A DNA stretch of 44,252 nucleotides, from the NCBI GenBank assembly GCA_903882645.1, contig CAIRXZ010000110.1:1-44252 (forward strand), in the 5' to 3' direction. Position 1 is the stretch's first letter; the number at the start of each line of letters is the position of its first letter. The notes under the pieces are model-generated. The model was not told the origin of the DNA. It ran no database searches and worked only from the letters and a program-made list of their open reading frames with translations. Made by a program: the position numbers and the translations under genes. The DNA is from an uncultured Acidobacteriia bacterium (GTDB lineage Bacteria > Acidobacteriota > Terriglobia > Bryobacterales > Bryobacteraceae). Positions 1 through 7,514 of the stretch are shown piece after piece.

Positions 1-253
1 CGCCCTTCCTATCCCAGGGCGGTCTGGGGCAAACCCAAATCGTTCCCCCATCGCAGGGACTAGCACCATGCTACGCGACGCTCAAAAAGTATGCGGCATT
101 GGGCAATCCTGCCCGCAAGCCGGCCTTCCGGCCGGCTGGACCCGCTGGAAAGCGGGTCCGCAGGCTGAAAAGCCCGCCCCACGGCCTTCCGGCGACTTTC
201 GGTTGCAGTCGGCGGTTTGCCGGGAACTCCGGGCGTGAAACGGTGTCCAAGGG
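1..253. other. Leader region with two tandem hairpins, no confident gene
   Basis: No gene can be supported here, although two forward frames stay open for most of the stretch. Two perfect stem-loops lie side by side: positions 118-137 (AGCCGGCC, loop TTCC, GGCCGGCT) and 138-159 (GGACCCGCT, loop GGAA, AGCGGGTCC). Neither is followed by a T-run, so they look more like a dispersed intergenic repeat than a classical terminator. The AAGGGG at 248-253 can serve as ribosome binding site for the next gene. Confidence 0.5.
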
Positions 254-1024
254 GTGATGGAACTCGAGATTCAGCGGCTGACCAAGCGCTTCAACGGGAT
301 ACCGGCGGTGGACGACGTCAGTTTCACGATCCGGCCGGGGGAGATCCTGGGGTATGTCGGGCCCAACGGCGCGGGGAAGAGCACCACGGTGAAGATGATC
401 ATCGGGCTGCTCGAACCGAGTGACGGGCGGATTTTGTACGGCGGCGCCAGCATCATCGACGACCTTCCCGGCTTTCAGCGGCGGCTGGGCTACGTGCCGG
501 AGGAGCCGAACCTGTATCCGTTTCTTTCCGGCCGCGAGTACCTCCAGCTCACGGGCCGGCTGCGCGGCATCGGGCGGAAGACGCTGGAGGCCAAGATCGA
601 AGAGTTCCTGCGGATCTTCTCGCTATGGGAGGACCGGGAAACGCCGCTTTCCTCCTATTCGAAGGGCATGCGGCAGAAAATCCTGCTCTCCGCGGCCCTG
701 CTGCACAACCCGGAGGTGCTGATCCTCGACGAGCCGCTATCCGGCCTGGATGTGAACACGATGGTGGCGGTTCGCGAGCTGCTGGCGAGCCTGGCGGCGC
801 GGGGCAAGGCGATTCTGTACAGCTCGCACGTGCTCGACGTGATGGAGAAGGTCTGTTCCCGCGTGCTGATACTGCGGAAGGGGCGCGTGCTGGCGGACGA
901 GTCCATCGTCCATCTGCGCGAGCTGACCCATGAGCCATCGCTCGAAGGCATCTTCGCCCGGTTCACCGAGGACGACGGCAAAGGGCTGCTTGCGGAACGC
1001 ATCATCGAGGCGATGCGGGCATGA
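254..1024 (+). CDS. ABC transporter ATP-binding protein
   Basis: This is the cytoplasmic ATPase subunit of an ABC transporter and would power the membrane partner encoded next. The 256-residue product carries Walker A GPNGAGKST at residues 36-44, the signature SKGMRQK, Walker B VLILDEPLSGLD and the H-loop in SSHVLD, in family order and at full single-domain length. The arrangement resembles CcmA/NatA-type exporter ATPases. The start is GTG at 254 or the adjacent ATG at 257; AAGGGG lies just upstream of both. The permease gene follows after 85 bases that contain two hairpins, so the pair probably forms one transcription unit. Substrate cannot be told from sequence. Confidence 0.93.
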   Translation: MMELEIQRLTKRFNGIPAVDDVSFTIRPGEILGYVGPNGAGKSTTVKMIIGLLEPSDGRILYGGASIIDDLPGFQRRLGYVPEEPNLYPFLSGREYLQLTGRLRGIGRKTLEAKIEEFLRIFSLWEDRETPLSSYSKGMRQKILLSAALLHNPEVLILDEPLSGLDVNTMVAVRELLASLAARGKAILYSSHVLDVMEKVCSRVLILRKGRVLADESIVHLRELTHEPSLEGIFARFTEDDGKGLLAERIIEAMRA

Positions 1025-1058
1025 CGCCCGGTGGCGCGGAGGGGGTTAAGGAAGAAGA

Positions 1059-1094
1059 GCGGGTCCAGGGGGACCCGCGCGGACCGGGGGGTCC
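1059..1094. repeat. Two short hairpins between ABC ATPase and permease genes
   Basis: The gap holds the perfect stem GCGGGTCC-AGGG-GGACCCGC (1059-1078), then GGACC-GGGG-GGTCC (1081-1094). They resemble the GC-rich hairpins at 118-159. They may stabilise the upstream message or lower downstream expression; there is no T-run. Confidence 0.5.
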
Positions 1095-1109
1095 GCCCCA
1101 CCAAGAAAG

Positions 1110-2882
1110 ATGGTCCGCATGAGCTGGATCGAGGAGACGCACGGAACCAAGTTCGAGCTGGTGCGCCATTTCCTGGCGCGGATGTTCGATAGCGAGATGT
1201 TCTCGGCGCGCGGACAGTGGCTCAGGCTGGCGGTGAGCGCGTTCGCGATGGCGCTTCCGGCGGGCATGCTGCTGCTCGACCCGCCCTACATGGCGCACCG
1301 GTTCTCGATGCCGTCGCCGGAGGCGGTGCGCGCGGGCGCCATCGCCGACGAACTGGGGCTGCTGACCTTCCTGTTCGCCATCACCGGCGTGGTGGCGCTG
1401 CTGGCCTGGCAAGCGCTGTTCCCGAGCCGCCGCGATTATCTGGCTGTGGCGGGCTTGCCGGTGCGCTCGCGGCAGATTTTCGCGGCCCGATTCGCGTCCA
1501 TGGCGATCTTCGCCCTGGTTCTGGTCGGCGCGATGAACGTGCTGCCGAGCCTGATGGCGCCGCACCAGTTCACGGCGCACGCGGAGACGGGCGTTTCGGC
1601 CATGACCACCATCGCGGCGCGGGCGGCGGCTTCCAGCCTGGGCTGTCTCTTCATCTTCTTTTCCATAGTGGCGATCCAGGGCGTGCTGCTGAACGCGCTG
1701 CCCGGGCGCATGTTCGCCCGCGTTTCCACCTACGTCCAGGGAGCGCTGGTGGCGGTGTTGTTCCTGGCCGGACTGCTCAGTTGGTCCATGGTGGATTGGG
1801 ACGCGAAGACGATCGCCCGGCTGCCCGATTTCGGGGCATGGGCGCCGCCGGTGTGGTTCGCGGGCGTGCACCAGGCGATCCTGGGAGACCGCGACCCGTT
1901 TTTCGTCGGGATGGCCAAACGCGCGCTGATGGCCGTGGCGGGGGCGGCCGGGCTGGCGGCGCTGACCTACGTGGCGGCCTACAGCCGCTACCGAAAGCTG
2001 CTGCTCGAAGGCTCGGAAGCGGCGCCGAACCGGCGCGAGCGCAAGTGGAGCCTGATTCGCCTGCTGGCGCGCGACCCGCGCCGCGAAGCCGTCATGGAGT
2101 TCATGGCGAACGTGCTCTCGCGCAGCCGGACTCACCGCCTTGTGGCGATGGCCTACCTGGGCGCGGGGTTGGCCATTATGGTGAACGCCTCCCTGCTCTC
2201 GGGGGCGGCGAGGCGCTGGCCGGCGGGAGGATGGCGCGGCGCGCTCGATTTCGCCGTGCTGGTGTGGCCGATCGGCATGTCGTTCGTGATGCTGGCCGGC
2301 ATCCGGCACGCGTTTTCGATGCCCGCCGAATGGGCTTCAAACTGGGTCTTCCGCATCACGGAAAGCGAGGGCCGGCGCGAGTGGATGTCGGCGGTGGAGC
2401 GCTTCACCGTCGCGGTTGTGATTGCGCCCATTCACCTGGTTTCTCTGCCCGTGGCGGTGGCGCTGCTGGGCTGGCCCACTGCCGTGCGCATGACGGTATT
2501 CCAGCTTGTGGTCGCGCTCGCTGCCTTCGACGTACTATTTGACAGTTGGCAGCAATTGCCGTTCACCTGTACTTACGTTCCGGGGAAGCGTTCGCTGGTG
2601 GTAGTCGCCGGATTCTGGGTGGAGTCGCTGGGGTTGCTGCTGCCCATGCTCTCGGTCATGATCGCGACGGCAAGCCGCATGACGGGGATCTTCGTTGTGT
2701 ATTTCGCGGTTTTTGTGGCGATTTGGATCTGGCTGCGGCGCCGCCGGCGCGAGGGATGGGGCGAGGCCAACCTGCTGTATGAGGACTTCGGGGACGCCTT
2801 GCTCGATCTGGGCATCAAGGACATGATGTACCGGGGACCGGATGTGGCGGGGCCCGCGGCCGCGCCGCCCGCCGAGGGCTGA
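1110..2882 (+). CDS. ABC transporter membrane (permease) protein
   Basis: A 590-residue polytopic membrane protein, probably the permease partner of the upstream ATPase. About twelve hydrophobic segments are visible, beginning near LAVSAFAMALPAGMLLL and ending near FVVYFAVFVAIWIWL, in two halves separated by a charged loop around residues 290-335. The size and layout resemble large ABC-2 type exporter permeases in which two membrane halves are fused. No substrate-binding domain is present, which fits an exporter. The start at 1110 has AAGAAAG just upstream; ATG 1119 is an alternative. The family call rests on context and hydropathy rather than a sharp motif. Confidence 0.75.
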   Translation: MVRMSWIEETHGTKFELVRHFLARMFDSEMFSARGQWLRLAVSAFAMALPAGMLLLDPPYMAHRFSMPSPEAVRAGAIADELGLLTFLFAITGVVALLAWQALFPSRRDYLAVAGLPVRSRQIFAARFASMAIFALVLVGAMNVLPSLMAPHQFTAHAETGVSAMTTIAARAAASSLGCLFIFFSIVAIQGVLLNALPGRMFARVSTYVQGALVAVLFLAGLLSWSMVDWDAKTIARLPDFGAWAPPVWFAGVHQAILGDRDPFFVGMAKRALMAVAGAAGLAALTYVAAYSRYRKLLLEGSEAAPNRRERKWSLIRLLARDPRREAVMEFMANVLSRSRTHRLVAMAYLGAGLAIMVNASLLSGAARRWPAGGWRGALDFAVLVWPIGMSFVMLAGIRHAFSMPAEWASNWVFRITESEGRREWMSAVERFTVAVVIAPIHLVSLPVAVALLGWPTAVRMTVFQLVVALAAFDVLFDSWQQLPFTCTYVPGKRSLVVVAGFWVESLGLLLPMLSVMIATASRMTGIFVVYFAVFVAIWIWLRRRRREGWGEANLLYEDFGDALLDLGIKDMMYRGPDVAGPAAAPPAEG

Positions 2883-2949
2883 CCTGCCAGCCGTGTAATT
2901 GCCGCGCGGATTTCCAATCCGCCGCCGGCCGAGGCGCGGCCCCCGGGGC

Positions 2950-2981
2950 GGGGCAGACCAAAAAAAACGACGGTCTGCCCC
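2950..2981. terminator. Hairpin between convergent genes, probable bidirectional terminator
   Basis: A perfect 10-bp stem (GGGGCAGACC / GGTCTGCCCC) encloses a 12-base loop containing an A8 run. It lies between the convergent 3' ends of the ABC permease and the GH3 gene. The right half (AAACGACGGTCTGCCCC) recurs with one change at about 29808-29824, so this is also a member of a dispersed repeat. Confidence 0.6.
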
Positions 2982-2993
2982 ACTATTGCGCCG

Positions 2994-5192
2994 CTACGAC
3001 CCTAAGTCGATCGTCTGTTGCAGCTTGACGTCAGCCGAGGAGGCGCCCACCATCAGGTTGACTTTCTCGTCCTCGACCACCCACTTGTGGGCCTGCGCAT
3101 CCCAGTAGGCAAGGTCCGCCGCCTTGATCGGGATGCGGACGGTCTTCGTCTCGCCGGCTTTCAGTGCGACGCGCTGGAAGCCCTTAAGTTCCTTGATGGG
3201 CCGCTCGACTTTGGAACCCATGTGCTTCACGTACAACTGAACGACTTCCTGACCGTCCCGCTTGCCCGTGTTGCGGACGTCCACGCTGACGGTGAGCCGG
3301 CCGTCCTTGGCCAGACGCGGCGTGCTGGTGCGGAGGTTCGAGTAAGCGAAGGTCGTGTAACTCAACCCGTAGCCGAACGGATAGAGCGGCTGACCTTTGA
3401 AATACATGTAAGTCCGGTTGTTGCGGATGTTATAGTCCATCATGGGCGGCAAATCGTCGATGGACTTCACCCAGGTTTGGACAAGCCGGCCGGCGGGGTT
3501 GTAGTCGCCGAACAGAACGTCGGCCAGAGCGGCGCCTTCTTCCTGGCTGTTGTGGGCCATGTGAACGATGGCGGGCACATTCTCCTGGGCCCAGTTGATG
3601 GTGAACGGAAAGCTGGCCTTGATGACCACGATCGTCCTGGGATTGGCCTTGAAGACATCCTTGATCAACTGGTCGTGCGCGGGTTGCAGGTCGATGGACC
3701 TGCGGTCGATGCTCTCCTTGCCGTCGCTGAGGGGTTCGCACTTGGCCCAGCCGGCATCGCAGGTCGGGTGGTTGCCGATGACGACGATGGCGACGTCGGA
3801 GGCCTTGGCCGCTTCGACCGCCGCGTTGTTATCGTTGTTGAGGGCGAAGTTCACCTTGACGCCGGGGCCGACCTTCTTCTTGATTCCATCGAGCGGAGTA
3901 ATCGCATAGGGGAACGCGCCGCTATACCAGTCCCAGGCGACGTCGTTGGACCGCGGGCCGACAACCGCGATAGACTTCAGCTTGGACTTATCCAAAGGCA
4001 GCAGGTTGTTCGTGTTCTTCAGGAGCACAATCGCCTCCTGCGTCACTTGGCGGGCCAGCAGCTTGTTCTCGTCCCTTGTCCAGGGCGCCGTGCCGTCTTT
4101 GATCTTGGCGTAGGGGACCATCTCGGGCGGATCGAGCATACCGAGCTTGATCATCACCCGGAAGCTGCCTCTGATAGCCTCCTCGATCTCCGGCATGGTG
4201 ATCAACCCCTTCTGGAGGGCCTGTGTGACAGCGTCCTTATAGATGCCATCGAGAAACTGGTTGATGCCCACTCTAATTGCGCCCACAGCGGCCGTGGGCA
4301 GGTCCGGAAAGTACTTGGTAGCCCTCACCATGGCGTCGAGCGAGCCGGCGTCCGTGGTGATGATGTGATTCACCCCCCACTCCTTGATGGTGATTTCCCT
4401 CAGAATCGGCTGGGCGGTCATGGGGATGCCGTTCATGCCGTTGTAAGCCGCCATGTAAGAGCGGGCGCCCGCTTCGACGCCCATGCGGAAGGGCACGGAG
4501 TAATATTCGCGCAAGAGCCGTTCGTCGAAGTCGGAGGACGATCTCATCCGGCCGTTCTCGTTGCTATTGGCCAGGAAGTGCTTCAACAGAGCGGCGGTCT
4601 GCCAGTACTTGGGATCGTTGCCCTGAAGCCCCCGGACGAACGCGGCGGTCAGCGTGCCGTTCAGGAACGCGTCCTCGCCGTAACACTCTTCCGTTCTGCC
4701 CCAGCGGATGTCCCGGCCGAGATCCGCGTTCGGCGCGCGGATAATCAGGGACTGAGAACCGCCGCGGCTGTATCTCGGGGTTTGGTTGAGCCAGCGCGCT
4801 TCGTAGCCTTCCAGGGCGGCGGCCTTTTGGAGAATGGCGGGGTCCCAGGTTTCCCCAAGCCCGATGGACTGAATGAAAGTGGTTGTCGGGATGCCGGTGG
4901 GCGACTTGCCTCGCGCCAGCCCATGCAGGCCTTCCGCCTGGTTGTAGCCCCGGATTCCCAGGCGGGTCAAAGAGGGACCGGGACCGTTTCGCCCGCCCAG
5001 GTAGTAATTGGCGCCCAGGACGTCGACCTTCTCCGCCGCGGTCAGCAGGGAAATGATGTTGGTGACCCTTTCCTCAATCGAAAGACTGGGATTCTGAAAT
5101 GGATACTGGTACTGGTTCTGGGCGGGCGTCTGGGCAATGGCGATGCCCATCGCGAGGCACAAAGCGCACAATGATACCGCGGCTCTTTTCAC
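2994..5192 (-). CDS. Secreted glycoside hydrolase family 3 (beta-glucosidase/xylosidase type)
   Basis: A predicted exported GH3 enzyme that hydrolyses beta-linked gluco- or xylo-oligosaccharides. GTG at 5192 is preferred because GGAGG sits a few bases upstream and the protein then begins MKRAAVSLCALCLAMGIAIA, a signal peptide; this gives 732 residues. The GH3 N-terminal barrel comes first, with the expected nucleophile Asp at about residue 281 in TTDAGSLD. The C-terminal alpha/beta domain carries the acid/base region KESIDRRSIDL, and a fibronectin-III-like domain (DVRNTGKRDGQEVVQLYV) closes the protein. The residue after the nucleophile is Ala where many relatives have Trp. A possible -10 (TACAAT) and a small dyad lie upstream. 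Exact substrate is not predictable. Confidence 0.93.
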   Translation of the reverse strand: MKRAAVSLCALCLAMGIAIAQTPAQNQYQYPFQNPSLSIEERVTNIISLLTAAEKVDVLGANYYLGGRNGPGPSLTRLGIRGYNQAEGLHGLARGKSPTGIPTTTFIQSIGLGETWDPAILQKAAALEGYEARWLNQTPRYSRGGSQSLIIRAPNADLGRDIRWGRTEECYGEDAFLNGTLTAAFVRGLQGNDPKYWQTAALLKHFLANSNENGRMRSSSDFDERLLREYYSVPFRMGVEAGARSYMAAYNGMNGIPMTAQPILREITIKEWGVNHIITTDAGSLDAMVRATKYFPDLPTAAVGAIRVGINQFLDGIYKDAVTQALQKGLITMPEIEEAIRGSFRVMIKLGMLDPPEMVPYAKIKDGTAPWTRDENKLLARQVTQEAIVLLKNTNNLLPLDKSKLKSIAVVGPRSNDVAWDWYSGAFPYAITPLDGIKKKVGPGVKVNFALNNDNNAAVEAAKASDVAIVVIGNHPTCDAGWAKCEPLSDGKESIDRRSIDLQPAHDQLIKDVFKANPRTIVVIKASFPFTINWAQENVPAIVHMAHNSQEEGAALADVLFGDYNPAGRLVQTWVKSIDDLPPMMDYNIRNNRTYMYFKGQPLYPFGYGLSYTTFAYSNLRTSTPRLAKDGRLTVSVDVRNTGKRDGQEVVQLYVKHMGSKVERPIKELKGFQRVALKAGETKTVRIPIKAADLAYWDAQAHKWVVEDEKVNLMVGASSADVKLQQTIDLGS

Positions 5193-5253
5193 GGCGATTC
5201 CTCCCGGCGGTGAAAGCCCGGCCGGGATTTCCGTCCTGCCATCCCGGCCAGTA

Positions 5254-5268
5254 TCGATTGTACATCGA
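5254..5268. promoter_or_regulatory. Possible operator and -10 upstream of GH3 gene
   Basis: The dyad TCGAT-TGTAC-ATCGA overlaps a TACAAT hexamer read toward the GH3 gene (complement of 5257-5262), about 65 bases before its GTG start. The -35 is weak. It could be a repressor site, but a 5-bp arm is short enough to arise by chance. Confidence 0.3.
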
Positions 5269-5344
5269 GGCGCGGTAATTGGAGGCGATTCTCTCATTTG
5301 TCCCGTGCCGGGCGGATGGGCGGGCCGGGGCGGCGCACGAATGC

Positions 5345-5432
5345 CGGGCAAGGGCTTCGCCCTTGAAATCCCTTCGGGATTTGGGAGTCAGGAGACAGAA
5401 GTAAGGAGTCAGCGTGGCCTGCGGCGGCGGCG
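5345..5432 (+). repeat. Dispersed repeat copy 1 (CAAGGGCTTCGCCCTTG family)
   Basis: An intergenic element made of a hairpin CAAGGGC-TTC-GCCCTTG, a second small hairpin around AAATCCC/GGGATTT, a stretch rich in GGAGTCAGGAGACAGAAG, and a GGCGGCGG tail. An inverted copy lies at 32981-33072 with the same order of parts. Confidence 0.75.
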
Positions 5433-5500
5433 GATTCATGAACCGGTTACCATCGAATGATGGTGGAGGCAAGGCGCAAACATTTGGCGGGCTGTGTGCG

Positions 5501-6004
5501 ATGCTGATTATCCTTGGCGGCCTGCCGGGCGTTGGAAAGACGGCCATAGCGCGGGAGTTGGCTCGCCGCATCGGCGCCGTACACTTGCGGGTCGATTCGA
5601 TAGAGCAAGCCATCCGGGCTTCCGGGATGGTCAGCCAACCTCTCGACGATGCGGGGTACCGCGTCGCCTACGCGGTCGCCGAGGACAACCTGCGGATTGG
5701 CCGAACGGTGATCGCGGACTCGGTGAACCCGATTCGCGCGACTCGCGATGCATGGGTCGAAGCGGCGAAACGCGGGCAGGCCGGGGCGGTTGAAATCGAG
5801 GTCACATGCTCCGACGCCGGCGAACATCGGCGCCGCGTGGAAACGCGAACCACCGACATTCCCGGATTACGGCTTCCGAGTTGGGAGGAGGTGGTCTGCC
5901 GGGAATATCATCCATGGGATCGCGAGCGCCTCGCGATCGACACCGCGGGCCGGACCGTGGAGCAGAGCGTCGACGATGTTCGAGACGCGCTGACAAAGGG
6001 ATAG
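5501..6004 (+). CDS. AAA-family P-loop kinase (predicted small-molecule kinase)
   Basis: A 167-residue P-loop NTPase of the predicted-kinase type. The Walker A motif GLPGVGKT starts six residues from the ATG at 5501, which is why this start is preferred; an upstream ATG at 5438 would add residues with no family similarity, partly out of the dispersed repeat. Later motifs include VIADSVNPIRATRDAW, a Walker-B-like/lid segment, and RVETRTTDIPG, a pattern seen in small bacterial kinases related to zeta toxin and chloramphenicol phosphotransferase folds. No strong ribosome binding site is visible before 5501. It stands alone upstream of a decayed PIN gene and the brnTA pair. Substrate is unknown. 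Confidence 0.75.
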   Translation: MLIILGGLPGVGKTAIARELARRIGAVHLRVDSIEQAIRASGMVSQPLDDAGYRVAYAVAEDNLRIGRTVIADSVNPIRATRDAWVEAAKRGQAGAVEIEVTCSDAGEHRRRVETRTTDIPGLRLPSWEEVVCREYHPWDRERLAIDTAGRTVEQSVDDVRDALTKG

Positions 6005-6014
6005 CGCGGCGGCT

Positions 6015-6316
6015 GTGAATTGTTTTGGAGCATTTGCGAGGCGCGATTCGCGCCGCGCGGAGATGGAAGCGGCCTGGAGATTTACCCGCTCCGTAGCGAT
6101 CGTGCTCGCTACCATTGAGGATGCTGAATTGCCGCACATGCACACCCTGATGTCGCGCTACTGGGACCGCCCCATGGACCTCGCCGACGCGACTCTGGCG
6201 TACCTGGCAAAGCGGAATCTCTCTTCACGATTCTCACCGTGGACCGTGCGGATTTCGAGACGTACCGGATCGAGGGGAGACGGCGGTTTCGGGTTGTGCC
6301 CGTCAATCGGGTGTAG
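6015..6316 (+). pseudogene. Frameshifted VapC (PIN-domain) toxin remnant
   Basis: One frame reads a PIN-domain C-terminal part, LMSRYWDRPMDLADATLAYL followed by AKR, up to about 6221. From 6224 the next frame continues the same domain with FTILTVDRADFETYRIEG and ends in RFRVVPVNRV at the TAG 6314-6316. Joining the two frames restores the usual VapC ending, so a small indel near 6216-6224 has broken the gene. The N-terminal part of the PIN domain, with its first catalytic Asp, is not recognisable, so the 5' end is also lost or scrambled. No antitoxin gene accompanies it. The left boundary is approximate. Confidence 0.72.
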
Positions 6317-6396
6317 GGGGCGGGTCGGTGGGCGTCGAAGTTACAGGTCTTGGGAGGCCCGCGGCCGCGCGACGGGCGTTGCGCCACGGGATGCCC

Positions 6397-6657
6397 CTAA
6401 CGGCTCTGCCGCATCAGTTGTCGCAGGTAAGCGTTGATTCGAGTCTGATACCCTTCTCCCGCTGCCTTGAGCCATGCTACGACGTCGGCATCGAGCCGAA
6501 TCGTCACAGTGGCTTTCTTTGGTCGATAGAACTTGCCGATCACGGCATCCGATGGGATCTCCCGAATTTCAGGGATGTCGGTCAGATCAATGTCGGAATC
6601 CGGCCGTTCAGCGAGATTCCGAAGCTCCTTTCGCTTCTCAGCCGTTAGCTTGTGCAT
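6397..6657 (-). CDS. brnA: BrnA-type antitoxin
   Basis: Antitoxin of a type II toxin-antitoxin pair; it neutralises BrnT and, in this family, also represses the shared promoter. The 86-residue product starts MHKLTAEKRKELRNL and ends with a ribbon-helix-helix-like segment KKATVTIRLDADVVAWLKAA, then GYQTRINAYLRQLM, the hallmark of BrnA. The ATG at 6657 lies 20 bases inside the 3' end of brnT, so the two genes are translationally coupled in the usual toxin-first order. Upstream in-frame ATGs exist but would only add residues read out of frame from brnT. Confidence 0.9.
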   Translation of the reverse strand: MHKLTAEKRKELRNLAERPDSDIDLTDIPEIREIPSDAVIGKFYRPKKATVTIRLDADVVAWLKAAGEGYQTRINAYLRQLMRQSR

Positions 6658-6925
6658 ATAGTCTCCTCTCTCGCCGGGTTGCAGGACGGGCCGAGATGAT
6701 CCGGATGACCTCGTCGGAAACTTCTTCCGTATACGTATGCACGACAACGAGAATGACGATCTCTTCAATCGAGCCGATGGCGCGCCAACGTGCTTCGCCA
6801 TCCGTGATCCGCTCGACGAAGGTCACGCAGAAGGGGTCATCGAAAACAAGCTGAGCCGTTTCAAAGTCGATGCCGTGCTTCGTCTTGTTGGCGGCGTTCT
6901 TTGCCGGGTCCCATTCGAACCGCAT
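6638..6925 (-). CDS. brnT: BrnT-type toxin (RelE-like ribonuclease)
   Basis: Toxin of the BrnT/BrnA pair, a RelE-fold ribonuclease that halts translation when freed. The 95-residue protein has the family start FEWDPAKNAANKTKHGIDF, the central FVERITDGEARWRAIGSI with its catalytic Arg, and the closing segment VIRIISARPATRRERRLY. It is full length with all expected blocks, so it is probably active. It precedes and overlaps brnA. An A+T-rich patch with a small palindrome lies directly upstream of the ATG and is the likely autoregulated promoter. Confidence 0.92.
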   Translation of the reverse strand: MRFEWDPAKNAANKTKHGIDFETAQLVFDDPFCVTFVERITDGEARWRAIGSIEEIVILVVVHTYTEEVSDEVIRIISARPATRRERRLYAQANG

Positions 6926-6951
6926 CTGTATTTACAGTATAGTCCATACAA
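6926..6951 (-). promoter_or_regulatory. A+T-rich control region of brnTA with palindrome
   Basis: Immediately before the brnT ATG sits CTGTATTTACAG (6926-6937), a palindrome with 5-bp arms, followed by TATACT (complement of 6936-6941) as a -10-like hexamer. The patch stands out from the GC-rich surroundings. By analogy with known brnTA operons it may be the BrnA operator; the -35 is not clear. Confidence 0.45.
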
Positions 6952-6990
6952 CTCAGGACGAAGGGCTAGGGACAAACCCCAGCCCGGGCA

Positions 6991-7129
6991 TCAGGGGACC
7001 TCGCGGATGGTCAAATCGATGCCCTGGATGGCGGGTACAGGCATCTGGCGCGACAGCCGGAACAGCAGCCAGTCCTCCAGTACCTCCGCCAACGTCCGCT
7101 TCCCGCTCAAGGACGACCGTATAGCGCAT
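6991..7129 (-). pseudogene. Possible HicB-type antitoxin remnant
   Basis: Reading leftward from an ATG at 7129 the protein begins MRYTVVLEREAD, the standard start of HicB antitoxins, with AAGGG nine bases upstream. The frame then turns into low-similarity sequence. A second frame gives TLAEVLEDWLLFRLSRQMPV and PAIQGIDLTIREV, loosely like a HicB C-terminal part, ending at 6991. This suggests a deleted and frameshifted gene, but only the first dozen residues are convincing. Confidence 0.3.
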
Positions 7130-7514
7130 GGTGAACGGCCCTTGATTCCGACGATGCGAGCGAATGCGCCGGGGTGGCTTCGCGCCCGTCTGCTCCGCGG
7201 CGAGGATGGACACGCACGGCGCGTAGTAGTACACATTCGGTACGCGCGCACTACCAAGCTTTCGCCCGCAGAGTAGAGAGTTCCTCAACCACATCGCTCT
7301 TATGCGGCGACTTCGGCAGGCCGATGCCGAAGGCCGCGATGCTAAAGACCTCCTGGTTGAAGACTGGAAGAAACTGGCCCGTTGGTTGCAGTCGGATCCG
7401 CGCATTCTCGCGCCAGCGTTGCGGGGCTGGTGGCGCCCTTGGGTTGAGGTTGACACCGAGGCTCCTGTCCCGAAAGTGGGATTGTCGTCGAACGCCCCAA
7501 ATTCCTGCACCCTC
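7130..7514. other. Unresolved stretch between HicB-like remnant and aminotransferase gene
   Basis: No gene is assigned. Several frames on both strands are open without a convincing start or family match. Rightward, MRRLRQADAEGRDAKDLLVE begins at 7302 and runs on through the aminotransferase gene in the wrong strand. Leftward, a frame in phase with the aminotransferase stop continues to a TAG at 7251, with the segment VFNQEVFSIAAFGIGLPKSP. Either could be the tail of a decayed gene or a translated dispersed repeat. Confidence 0.3.

Noticed and set aside
1002-2309. Leftward open frame of 435 codons
   Set aside because: Antisense of the ABC permease gene; composition typical of shadow frames.
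3018-5174. Forward open frame of 718 codons opposite the GH3 gene
   Set aside because: It is the mirror of a clear GH3 gene with catalytic motifs and signal peptide; its own translation has no domain pattern.
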